A stretch of 33,024 nt of DNA from contig NYZU01000012.1 in assembly GCA_002686055.1 (NCBI GenBank), forward strand, positions 2,459 to 35,482. Reading direction: 5' to 3'. This DNA is from Oceanospirillaceae bacterium. Its GTDB lineage: Bacteria > Pseudomonadota > Gammaproteobacteria > Pseudomonadales > Balneatricaceae. Positions 26,069 to 33,024 of this stretch are shown here, one piece after another (within the stretch, counting starts at the first letter, position 1; every line of letters begins with the position of its first letter). Both the position numbers and the translations under genes were made by a program. Below the pieces are notes generated by a model. That model saw nothing but the letters and a program-made list of their open reading frames with translations. It ran no database searches and was not told where the DNA came from.

Positions 26069-26680
26069 ATGTTTACCGGCATTGTTCAAGGTAAAGGTCA
26101 GATCCAAAGCATCCACAAAGGGCAAAAACTTAATAGTCTAGTTATTGAACTACCAGCTGCACTGGCTCAAGCCGTTACTATTGGTGCTAGTGTGGCTGTT
26201 AATGGTACCTGTCTGACTGTGACAGAACAACAAGGAAATGCCCTCTATTTTGATGTCATTGAACAAACCCTTGATTTAACCAATCTGGGCAACTTAGCAA
26301 CGGGTGACGAGGTTAATATTGAGCGTTCTTTAAAAATGGGCGATGAACTGGGCGGACATCTAATTTCAGGTCATATAACCACCACCTTAAATGTCAACGA
26401 AGTGGTTCAAGAACCGGAAAATACGACCATCTGGTTTGACTTGCCTGCTAGTCAAAGCAAACATATATTGCCCCAAGGCTATATTGGCCTCAATGGATGT
26501 AGTCTTACTATTGCAAAAGTAGAAAAAGCCCGCTTTTGTGTCTGTCTAATTCCCGAAACTTTGCGTATAACCACTTTTGGCAGCACCAAAGCAGGTGACG
26601 CGATTAATATGGAAATAGATCACCATACTCAAACTATTGTCGCCACAGTAGAACGTGTTTTAGCTCAACAACAAAGCTAG
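26069..26680 (+). CDS. ribE: Riboflavin synthase alpha subunit
   Basis: Trimeric enzyme (named RibC in E. coli, RibE in many genomes) that dismutates two 6,7-dimethyl-8-ribityllumazine molecules to riboflavin. The 203-aa protein has two tandem lumazine-binding barrels. The first runs from MFTGIVQGKG to about residue 96, with NGTCLTVT and GDELGGHLISGH. The second is about 97-188, with NGCSLTIA and FCVCLIPETLRIT. The N-terminal MFTG start is invariant in the family and has GAGGAATTC upstream. It stands alone here, away from other rib genes. Confidence 0.96.
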   Translation: MFTGIVQGKGQIQSIHKGQKLNSLVIELPAALAQAVTIGASVAVNGTCLTVTEQQGNALYFDVIEQTLDLTNLGNLATGDEVNIERSLKMGDELGGHLISGHITTTLNVNEVVQEPENTTIWFDLPASQSKHILPQGYIGLNGCSLTIAKVEKARFCVCLIPETLRITTFGSTKAGDAINMEIDHHTQTIVATVERVLAQQQS

Positions 26681-26712
26681 GGGTATATTTAACAGCTTCA
26701 AATTTCTTTTTC

Positions 26713-26748
26713 TTTTTTTTGGGGGGGCTAGAGGAAATTGTCTAGCCC
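26713..26748. repeat. T8-G7 tract and adjoining hairpin
   Basis: Eight T (26713-26720) run directly into seven G (26721-26727). An inverted repeat GGGCTAGA / TCTAGCCC with an 8-nt loop follows at 26725-26748. It lies between the convergent ribE and small membrane gene ends. Neither strand carries a U-run on the 3' side of the stem, so it is not a standard terminator. The homopolymer pair is slippage-prone and its length may be uncertain. Confidence 0.5.
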
Positions 26749-26792
26749 ACTTATCCCTTACCCCTTGTCCCTAAACAAAGTAGATTTCAAAT

Positions 26793-27029
26793 TTACAACC
26801 AACGCCACACGCCAATAATGCCAGCACTGGCATAGAAAAACTGCAGTAGCAAAATGCCATAATGTTTGCAGAGTAAGGCCCAGAGGCCAATTGCTAAGGC
26901 AGAAATTAACAGCAAGGTAAAGCCAAGTACTTCATACCCAGTGTTAGAAGCAACTAACAATGAATAAACGATAGCCGTTATAACACCAGACCACTCAAGT
27001 GCTTTTTTTAAAATTTCTTGTTTAAGCAT
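26793..27029 (-). CDS. Small membrane protein, PnuC-like pattern
   Basis: 78-aa protein with three hydrophobic segments (about 14-30, 36-55 and 59-75). The pattern E-W-x-GV near the start and the C-terminal LLQFFYASAGIIGVWRW resembles part of the PnuC/SWEET-like nicotinamide riboside transporter fold, but the protein is far too short to be a full transporter. It might work as an oligomer or may be a different family. I chose the ATG at 27029 over an upstream TTG. It lies 44 bp downstream of pepN on the same strand and could be the last gene of that operon. Function unknown. Confidence 0.6.
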   Translation of the reverse strand: MLKQEILKKALEWSGVITAIVYSLLVASNTGYEVLGFTLLLISALAIGLWALLCKHYGILLLQFFYASAGIIGVWRWL

Positions 27030-27073
27030 CTTTATCTTTACCAAAAACAAATTTGTTACTTATCTCTACCCTA

Positions 27074-29719
27074 CTATTGTGCCAATGCCTTGCTAACAAC
27101 CTCATAAACATCCTTACTAGGCTTGCTGTCCAAGATTAATTGTAACTGTTGACGAATTAAACTTTGACGCTCTGGGGTATGCTTTTTAAAGCGTCCCAAA
27201 GGCTTACTTAAAGCGGCAGCCATCATGGGGTTAATGGCATTTAAAGCAATAATTTTCTGGGCTATAAATGCATAACCACTTCCATCTAAAGCATGGAAGT
27301 TAATGGCACTGCGCATAAAGCTACCCAAGACACTGCGTACCTTATTGGGATTTTTGATATCAAACGCAGGGTGGGACATTAATGCCTGCACCTTATCTAG
27401 GTGACCTGGTTTATTTACCCCCGCTTGTAAAGCAAACCACTGGTCTACTACTTGTGCATCTTGCTGCCAACGTCCGTAGAAATCAGTCAGAACTTTATCA
27501 GCAGCCTGTTCATCCATGGCGACTATAGCTTGTAGTGCCGCATTAACATCGGTCAAATTGCCTTGGGCGTCATATTGCGCCTGAGCTAATTGCAGGTAAG
27601 CCTTATTATTAAGGGTTGTTAAGTACAGCAAACAAGCATTTTTTAAAGCGCGACGACCAATAGCAATACCATCTTGCGCAAATGGGCCATTATCCTGGCA
27701 GCGTTTATAACAGCTAACTAATTCCGTCTCTAACTGTTGCGCCAAATAGGCCCTAACACTTTCACGACTATGGTAAATTTTATCCACATCCACTTTAGTT
27801 TGCATTTCAGCCAAATAAGCCTCACTAGGCAACAAGACTAAACGCGCAACGAGAGCAGGATCTAAATGAGTATCCGTTAACAGGTCAGCTAATAATGCCA
27901 ACAGTTTCTTATCTACCGCTACCTCTGGCTTAGCACCTTGCATCACTTCTTGCAGGGCCTGAAGCAGCAGTCTCTGTACCGCCTCCCAGCGATTAAAACC
28001 ATCATTTTCATGTTCAGCTAAAAACAATAATTGCTGCTGGGTATATGGGTAATCCAGTTTAATAGGGGCAGAGAATTGACGTAGTAAAGATGGAATAGGT
28101 TGACTAGTAACATCAGTAAAACAAAATGTTTGTTGCTCAGCGGTAATATTAATTACGGCCTCAGTGGCATCAGTATTTATAGAGCTAACGGGCTGGGGCC
28201 AGGTTAAGGACATAGGCTGCCCCTGCCCATCAAATAGTGCCATGCGCAGAGGAATAACAAAGGGTAGTTTATGCTCTGCTTCAGGTGTTGGTGGTGTCGC
28301 TTGTTGGATATGTAGACGATATTCTTGTGTGGCAGCATTATATTCATCTCTAACTGTCACTGTTGGCGTGCCTGCTTGGAAATACCAACGCTTAAACTGC
28401 TTTAGATCAATCCCACTCGCATCTTCCATGGCACAGACAAAATCATCTGTGGTAACCGCTTGACCATCGTGGCGGTCAAAATACAGGTCGCTGCCTTGGC
28501 GGAATAAGTCTGGCCCTAATAAGGTGTGGATCATGCCTACTACTTCGGCACCTTTTTCATACACAGTAACCGAGTAAAAATTACTAATCTCTATATATGA
28601 TGCTGGCCGAATTGGGTGAGCCATGGGGCCACTATCCTCAGCAAATTGCGCCGTGCGCAGTAAACTAACATCATCAATACGTTTAACCGTTGGTGAATAA
28701 GTATCTGCCGTATATTGTGCATCACGAAATACCGTAAAGCCTTCTTTAAGGCTTAACTGAAACCAGTCACGACAAGTCACTCGATTACCAGACCAATTAT
28801 GAAAGTATTCGTGGGCAACAATACCCTCAATACGTTCAAACATGGCATCAGTGGCCGTATCTGGGTCAGCCAAAACACAATCGGAATTAAAGATATTCAA
28901 ACCTTTGTTTTCCATAGCACCCATATTGAAGTCGTCAACTGCCACAATCATAAATAGATCCAAATCATATTCACGACCATACACCTGCTCATCCCATACC
29001 ATGGAGCGCTTTAAAGAGGCCATGGCATGATCACACTTATGACTATTATGAGCTTCTACAAATATATGCAGGTCCACTACCCGACCAGAACAAGTGGTAA
29101 AGGTATCGGCATGGCGAACTAAGTCACCGGCCACCATAGCAAACAAATAAGCGGGTTTGGGGAAGGGATCATGCCATACGGCAAAATGTCGACCTTGTTC
29201 TTCATCACCCTGCTCCACTGAATTACCATTTGCTAGTAAGACTGGGTATTGTTGTTTCGGTGCACTGATGCGTGTAGTAAACACAGACATAGCATCGGGA
29301 CGATCCAAGTAGAAGGTAATATTGCGAAAACCTTCTGCCTCACACTGGGTACAGAACATACCCCCAGATTGGTATAAACCTTCCAAGCTAGTATTGTTTT
29401 GTGGCTCAATCAAGCATTCAGTGCGTAGCTCAAAAGTCTCAGGGCAATCATTAAGCACTAAGTCAGTAGCCACTAGTTGATATTCTGCAGAGCTCAACTC
29501 GGTACCATCAAGACTGACACTGACTAACTCCAATAGTTTGCCGCCGTGTAACTTAAGTTGGTTACTGGTATCTGAGCTAGCCGGATTACGGCGCATCTTT
29601 AACGTGCTGATAACACGTGTCTTTTCCGTATCTATACGTATATCCAGATAAGTCCCCTCAATTAAATAACTGGGTACTTGATAATCTTTTAAGTAAATAA
29701 TGGGCGGTTGTGTAGTCAT
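27074..29719 (-). CDS. pepN: Aminopeptidase N (M1 family)
   Basis: Cytoplasmic zinc metallopeptidase that removes N-terminal residues from peptides. The 881-aa protein (870 in E. coli) has the N-terminal beta-domain, then the catalytic domain with the exopeptidase motif GAMEN (267-271). The zinc site is HEYFH (H303, E304, H307) with the third ligand E326 in SLKEGFT. The DUF3458-type Ig domain and the C-terminal helical domain follow. The ATG overlaps the DUF2797 stop by 4 bp (ATGA), indicating translational coupling. Assignment is firm. Confidence 0.97.
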   Translation of the reverse strand: MTTQPPIIYLKDYQVPSYLIEGTYLDIRIDTEKTRVISTLKMRRNPASSDTSNQLKLHGGKLLELVSVSLDGTELSSAEYQLVATDLVLNDCPETFELRTECLIEPQNNTSLEGLYQSGGMFCTQCEAEGFRNITFYLDRPDAMSVFTTRISAPKQQYPVLLANGNSVEQGDEEQGRHFAVWHDPFPKPAYLFAMVAGDLVRHADTFTTCSGRVVDLHIFVEAHNSHKCDHAMASLKRSMVWDEQVYGREYDLDLFMIVAVDDFNMGAMENKGLNIFNSDCVLADPDTATDAMFERIEGIVAHEYFHNWSGNRVTCRDWFQLSLKEGFTVFRDAQYTADTYSPTVKRIDDVSLLRTAQFAEDSGPMAHPIRPASYIEISNFYSVTVYEKGAEVVGMIHTLLGPDLFRQGSDLYFDRHDGQAVTTDDFVCAMEDASGIDLKQFKRWYFQAGTPTVTVRDEYNAATQEYRLHIQQATPPTPEAEHKLPFVIPLRMALFDGQGQPMSLTWPQPVSSINTDATEAVINITAEQQTFCFTDVTSQPIPSLLRQFSAPIKLDYPYTQQQLLFLAEHENDGFNRWEAVQRLLLQALQEVMQGAKPEVAVDKKLLALLADLLTDTHLDPALVARLVLLPSEAYLAEMQTKVDVDKIYHSRESVRAYLAQQLETELVSCYKRCQDNGPFAQDGIAIGRRALKNACLLYLTTLNNKAYLQLAQAQYDAQGNLTDVNAALQAIVAMDEQAADKVLTDFYGRWQQDAQVVDQWFALQAGVNKPGHLDKVQALMSHPAFDIKNPNKVRSVLGSFMRSAINFHALDGSGYAFIAQKIIALNAINPMMAAALSKPLGRFKKHTPERQSLIRQQLQLILDSKPSKDVYEVVSKALAQ

Positions 29720-30552
29720 GCGCTCAGTTGCACCAAATAAGAAGTATATTTACGAATATTAATCACCCGTTTAGAGAAAATCAGATACTGACCTTTAATG
29801 CCTAATAACTGATCTTCTAGAACAGGTTCTTTATCTAAATTATGAGAAACAATTTTTTCCGGATACTGATTTACCGGATAGCTTATACGCGTAGGCATAT
29901 GCTCTAACCAACTATATTCAGTATCAGCTACATTAGCTAAAAGTGCCTGCAAAGGGTCTGCTGCCTCTTGTAACAGACGATCTCGCTCTGCCAAAAGGTT
30001 AATTTCTGCTGCCTGCCCTTTTAATAAGGCACGCCAATTGGTTTTATCTGCGACAAAGCTTTTAAGCACTGTTTCAACTTCACCGGATAATTTTCGGGTC
30101 GCCACCTGCATAATTGGCACGGCCTGGCTAGCCCCTTGGTCTAACCAACGCGTCGGCATTTGATTAACTCTAGTTATACCAACTTTAAGAGCACTAGAGT
30201 TGGCTAAATATACAACATGGGGCTGCATACAGAACTGTTCTCCCCAACTGGGATCACGACAAGTACCGGCAGCGTAATGACATTTTTCCGGGCTCATAAT
30301 ACATACATCACACTCGGGTAAGCGCTGCATACAAGGATAACAATAACCTTGCGCATAACTTTTGCGCGTCCCGCGACCACAGTGCCGACATATAATCTCA
30401 CCGAGATGCTCTAATCTGATGGTTTTTCCGAGCAAGGCATTGATGTTGATATTCTGCCCGCCTAACTGGAGAAAATAAGTTGCTTGGTCAGCAGGGTCGG
30501 AGGCGATAGTAACCTGCATTTTATTAAGATGCCCCTGAGCTAAAACAGACAT
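29716..30552 (-). CDS. DUF2797 protein with Cys-rich zinc-ribbon-like region
   Basis: 278-aa protein of the DUF2797 family. After an N-terminal beta-rich part there is a cysteine-rich block at about residues 70-120: CRHCG, YCYPC, CDVC, then CHYAAGTCRD. It is likely to bind zinc. Next comes VVYLANSSALKVGITR, followed by a basic PTRWLDQGA. The VYL...KVGIT spacing resembles the GIY-YIG nuclease core, but this is my own pattern reading. Start at 30552 (MSVLAQGHL) overlaps the DUF1315 stop by 1 bp (TGATG); an upstream in-frame extension would run into DUF1315. It overlaps pepN by 4 bp. Function unknown. Confidence 0.85.
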   Translation of the reverse strand: MSVLAQGHLNKMQVTIASDPADQATYFLQLGGQNININALLGKTIRLEHLGEIICRHCGRGTRKSYAQGYCYPCMQRLPECDVCIMSPEKCHYAAGTCRDPSWGEQFCMQPHVVYLANSSALKVGITRVNQMPTRWLDQGASQAVPIMQVATRKLSGEVETVLKSFVADKTNWRALLKGQAAEINLLAERDRLLQEAADPLQALLANVADTEYSWLEHMPTRISYPVNQYPEKIVSHNLDKEPVLEDQLLGIKGQYLIFSKRVINIRKYTSYLVQLSA

Positions 30553-30803
30553 CAGTTGATTTTCAGCACTTGTGCGGGTGATTCTTTTGCCGATGCGCAA
30601 GTATCACTCATAAAACCTGCCTGTTCCTCAGCGGGTAAATGTATAGATTGATAGCGCAGGACTGCTTCCAAACAGTTAGCTTTTTGCTCTTTCGTCAAGG
30701 CACGCCCATCAGGCCATTTGCCCAATTCCACAGCTTCTTTAAGACGCTGGTATATCTCCGGCGTCATTTGTGCTAATAATTCATCGTATTGCATAGTATC
30801 CAT
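30552..30803 (-). CDS. DUF1315 (YeaC-like) protein
   Basis: 83-aa cytoplasmic protein of the YeaC/DUF1315 family. It has the signature MTPEIYQRLKEAVELGKWPDG followed by LTKEQKANCLEAVLRYQ (a gap of three residues between them), matching E. coli YeaC closely. Function unknown. It starts at 30803 (MDTMQYDEL); a second ATG three codons in is possible. It lies 32 bp after the rhomboid protease gene and its stop overlaps the start of the DUF2797 gene, so the two are very likely cotranslated. Confidence 0.9.
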   Translation of the reverse strand: MDTMQYDELLAQMTPEIYQRLKEAVELGKWPDGRALTKEQKANCLEAVLRYQSIHLPAEEQAGFMSDTCASAKESPAQVLKIN

Positions 30804-30835
30804 CGCTCAAGACATATAAATTTTAACGAGCTAAT

Positions 30836-31690
30836 TTATTGCCATTCGTTTCTATTTCTTGATTTTAACATGGTCATGATCAAGGCCAAACCCAGACCTG
30901 AAAGTAAACCACCTAGATGTGCCATATTGGCCATATTACCTGCCCCCACCATAGCTAACACATCAGTAAATCCTAATACCAACCAAGCCAGCATAAAAAT
31001 CACAATGCCCTCGGGCAATAGAAATACCGGTTTATTAAGTTTGTCCCACAGCCAAATATAACCGAGTAGACCATAGATTACACCGGATAAACCGCCGAAT
31101 AAATTGATCCCCTGCCACGCTTGAGCCAAGTTACTTAGGCTAGCCGTTAGCAATAATAACCATAGCAACTTTTTACCTGATTGCTGAAGTTCAATGCGAC
31201 GCCCCAGCTCCCACCACCACAGACAATTAAATACCAAATGCAAAATACCAAAATGTAACCATATAGGCGTGATTATACGCCATGGTTGGGTTAACAAATG
31301 TTGCCATCCTCCTATTAAATAAGGTTCTGGCGTTGTATACATTAAGAAAAAGCTAAATGGCGCAACCAAGCTGTAGTTATTGCCCAAATTAGTCAGCAAA
31401 GCCAACCCCAATGTGATGACCAATAAGCCTGCTGTAACAGGCGTCTTGCGTAATAATCTTCCCCATTGACGTGTGGCTTTGGTATTGCTTGTAGCGGGCT
31501 GTTGAGGTAATTCACCTTGGGCAAACTGTTCACATAAGCTCAGTGTGACAGCTAGATGAGCTGGATTAATTAACCATAATTGCTGCTGGTTATCTTGCTC
31601 AACAATTTGATGCGCAAGGTCATGAGCCCAAAGGGCCTTGGTCAGGGGCAACAAATCAGCTTGCAAGGGAAAAGCAGTGACTAAAACCAT
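30836..31690 (-). CDS. glpG: Rhomboid intramembrane serine protease (GlpG-like)
   Basis: Intramembrane protease cleaving single-span membrane proteins. The 284-aa protein has an N-terminal cytosolic domain (about 1-75) like GlpG, then six transmembrane helices. The catalytic dyad is S202 in GGLSGVIYG and H258 in NMAHLGGLLSG. The HFGILHLVFN motif supplies the oxyanion-hole residues (H151, N155). Positions match E. coli GlpG S201 and H254 within a few residues. ATG at 31690 has only a weak Shine-Dalgarno. It is 23 bp after nadK and part of the nadK-to-pepN run. The symbol follows the domain layout, not a proven orthology. Confidence 0.92.
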   Translation of the reverse strand: MVLVTAFPLQADLLPLTKALWAHDLAHQIVEQDNQQQLWLINPAHLAVTLSLCEQFAQGELPQQPATSNTKATRQWGRLLRKTPVTAGLLVITLGLALLTNLGNNYSLVAPFSFFLMYTTPEPYLIGGWQHLLTQPWRIITPIWLHFGILHLVFNCLWWWELGRRIELQQSGKKLLWLLLLTASLSNLAQAWQGINLFGGLSGVIYGLLGYIWLWDKLNKPVFLLPEGIVIFMLAWLVLGFTDVLAMVGAGNMANMAHLGGLLSGLGLALIMTMLKSRNRNEWQ

Positions 31691-31713
31691 ATTAAGAACA
31701 ATCTTTTTCAGGT

Positions 31714-32607
31714 TTATTTTTTAGTGGTTCGAGCTTGCCAACCTAGTTTAGAACGGCAACGCTCATAAAAATAATGTCCTTTGGGGTGCAACACACGCAG
31801 TCGCGCTTGATGCCTTTGCACCAAAATACGATCTCCATGCTGGCAAGGAATATTCACCTGCCCATCAAAACTTAATAATGGCTGGGTTTGATTATCCTGA
31901 CCCAAGTTTAATACCAGCTCTGCATCGGCAGAAATGACCAAGGGACGACTGCTCAAATTATGGGGGTGCATGGGTACCAAGGCAATCGCATCCAATCCAG
32001 GGTGCATAATCGGCCCACCTGCTGATAAGGCATAGGCGGTAGAGCCTGTAGGGGTGGCTATAATTAAACCATCAGCACGATCAGCGTACACAGGATTACC
32101 ATCAATGGATAATTCATAGGCCAACATCCGCGCTGATTGACCCGGATGCAGAACAATATCATTTAAGCCACTGCCGCGAGCTACTTCTTGGCCATCACGC
32201 ATCACTTTTGCCGATAGCATAAAACGACTACTGGCCTCATAGGCGCCACCCAGAACAAGGGCTAGAGAGGTTTCTACTTCTTCCGGGGAAATATCGGTTA
32301 AAAAGCCCAGTTTGCCACGGTTAATACCAATAACAGGAACGTCATGCATGGCTAATTCGCGGGCTGCGGCCAACATACTACCATCACCGCCCACCACAAT
32401 AGCCAGATCACATTGTTCACCAATGTCTTTACGGCGCCCCACTTTGCCTTGATAACTAGGAATATCTTTCGCCACCGGTTGGTGTAGCACCATGGTATGA
32501 CCAAGGGGCTGTAAAAAGTTGATAACCCGCTCGATAGTTTCTATCACAGTTTGGCTATGTAAGCGCCCGATGATGCCGATAGTATTAAACTGACTCAATG
32601 CTCTCAC
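31714..32607 (-). CDS. nadK: NAD kinase
   Basis: Phosphorylates NAD+ to NADP+ with ATP. The 297-aa protein (292 in E. coli) has the catalytic GGDGSMLAAAR motif (GGDG at 73-76), NRGKLGFLTDI, LNDIVLHPG, and the glycine-rich ADGLIIATPTGSTAYALSAGGP segment, all typical of NadK. The likely start is GTG at 32607, in line with the family N-terminus (NTIGIIGRLHS). An ATG 4 nt upstream is out of frame and opens an 8-codon ORF only. It begins 24 bp after the rsd stop, and glpG follows 23 bp later. Confidence 0.95.
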   Translation of the reverse strand: MRALSQFNTIGIIGRLHSQTVIETIERVINFLQPLGHTMVLHQPVAKDIPSYQGKVGRRKDIGEQCDLAIVVGGDGSMLAAARELAMHDVPVIGINRGKLGFLTDISPEEVETSLALVLGGAYEASSRFMLSAKVMRDGQEVARGSGLNDIVLHPGQSARMLAYELSIDGNPVYADRADGLIIATPTGSTAYALSAGGPIMHPGLDAIALVPMHPHNLSSRPLVISADAELVLNLGQDNQTQPLLSFDGQVNIPCQHGDRILVQRHQARLRVLHPKGHYFYERCRSKLGWQARTTKK

Positions 32608-32630
32608 TCATTAAAGATAATTATCTATGG

Positions 32631-33024
32631 CTAATTATGGCTATTCTGGCTAATAAAAACGCCATCATAAAGAGCCATAAAGTCGTCTTCATAATTAAAC
32701 CGCGACGTTAAATCTTCACCTAATTTTGATAAACGTTTAGTAAAGTGACCGACGTCTTGAATAGATAACTTTTCAACATCACCATACTCATCATCAAATA
32801 CCAAAATTCGATCAGTAGTTGCGTTAATCTTCCCTAATAATTGCCTTAAAGGGGCTGCCCTAGCCTCATCACGATTGGTAATCACCAACAATAATTGTTC
32901 ATACACCTGAAAGTGGCCATGGGAAGTATAGTCAACCAGTGCCTCACATAATCTGTGCACAGCTGCCAACACATCGCCACCAATACTCATTTGTGGTAAA
33001 TCGATATATAGGCTTAGTAATTGC
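32631..33024 (-). CDS. rsd: Rsd/AlgQ-family anti-sigma70 regulator, 5' end outside window
   Basis: The family binds the housekeeping sigma factor and biases RNA polymerase towards alternative sigma factors. About 130 C-terminal residues are visible. The reading frame stays open to the right edge (QLLSLYIDLPQ before the first internal Met), so the ATG at 32990 is internal and the real start lies outside. The match to E. coli Rsd/Pseudomonas AlgQ rests on ALVDYTSHGHFQVYEQLL (Rsd has SLVDYLSAGHFSIYERIL) and LSKLGEDLTSRFNYEDDFM near the C-terminus. It precedes nadK by 23 bp on the same strand. Confidence 0.8.
   Translation of the reverse strand, partial: QLLSLYIDLPQMSIGGDVLAAVHRLCEALVDYTSHGHFQVYEQLLLVITNRDEARAAPLRQLLGKINATTDRILVFDDEYGDVEKLSIQDVGHFTKRLSKLGEDLTSRFNYEDDFMALYDGVFISQNSHN

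Noticed and set aside
32990-32992. ATG at 32990 as the true start of the Rsd-like gene
   Set aside because: The frame is open upstream to the window edge, and those residues plus family length show the gene is cut rather than short.

Overview
The window looks like a chromosomal core region of a gammaproteobacterium related to the pseudomonad/marine Pseudomonadales group. Three things suggest this. The TCA genes run gltA / sdhCDAB / sucAB-lpd, with lpd directly after sucB as in Pseudomonas. An aa3/caa3-type cytochrome oxidase cluster carries the DUF2970, DUF2909 and SURF1 accessory genes. A nadK-rhomboid-DUF1315-DUF2797-pepN block follows the order I recall from pseudomonads. By eye the base composition is AT-leaning (GC in the low-to-mid 40s), with no obvious compositional island. 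I see no tRNA, rRNA, CRISPR array, insertion sequence or phage gene.

Layout. 1-8504 (minus strand): sdhCDAB, then sucA-sucB-lpd (lpd cut by the left edge). Two strong hairpin terminators and a pair of near-identical palindromes separate sdhB from sucA. 8505-9073: divergent control region holding a good sigma70 promoter for gltA and another for sdhC; the sdhC promoter is overlaid by a perfect 8-bp inverted repeat. 9074-11851 (plus strand): gltA with a terminator, then an ammonium transporter preceded by an exact-spacing sigma54 promoter and a 13-codon leader ORF. 11942-14125 (minus): the fused 23S rRNA methyltransferase rlmKL.

14237-23862: cytochrome c oxidase structural and assembly genes, nearly all on the minus strand. 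In transcription order these are DUF2970, coxB (with a fused cytochrome c domain), coxA, ctaG and coxC, then SURF1, a Sco-like CxxxC protein, two tandem Yip1-family membrane proteins, cyoE and ctaA. A DUF2909 gene lies on the plus strand between coxC and SURF1. 23915-27029: pyrD, dusC, divergent ribE and a small membrane protein. 27074-33024 (minus): an apparent operon rsd (cut by the right edge)-nadK-glpG-DUF1315-DUF2797-pepN, with several 1-4 nt overlaps.

Functionally the window is central respiratory metabolism. Citrate synthase, 2-oxoglutarate dehydrogenase and succinate dehydrogenase feed quinol and carbon flow, the heme A/Cu oxidase is the terminal respiratory enzyme, and PyrD also passes electrons to the quinone pool. 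I found no clearly novel multi-gene system. The most interesting signals are regulatory (the sigma54/leader ORF before amt, the operator-like repeat on the sdh promoter, the palindrome pair between sdhB and sucA) and a few poorly characterised proteins (the Yip1 pair, the Sco-like protein, DUF2797).
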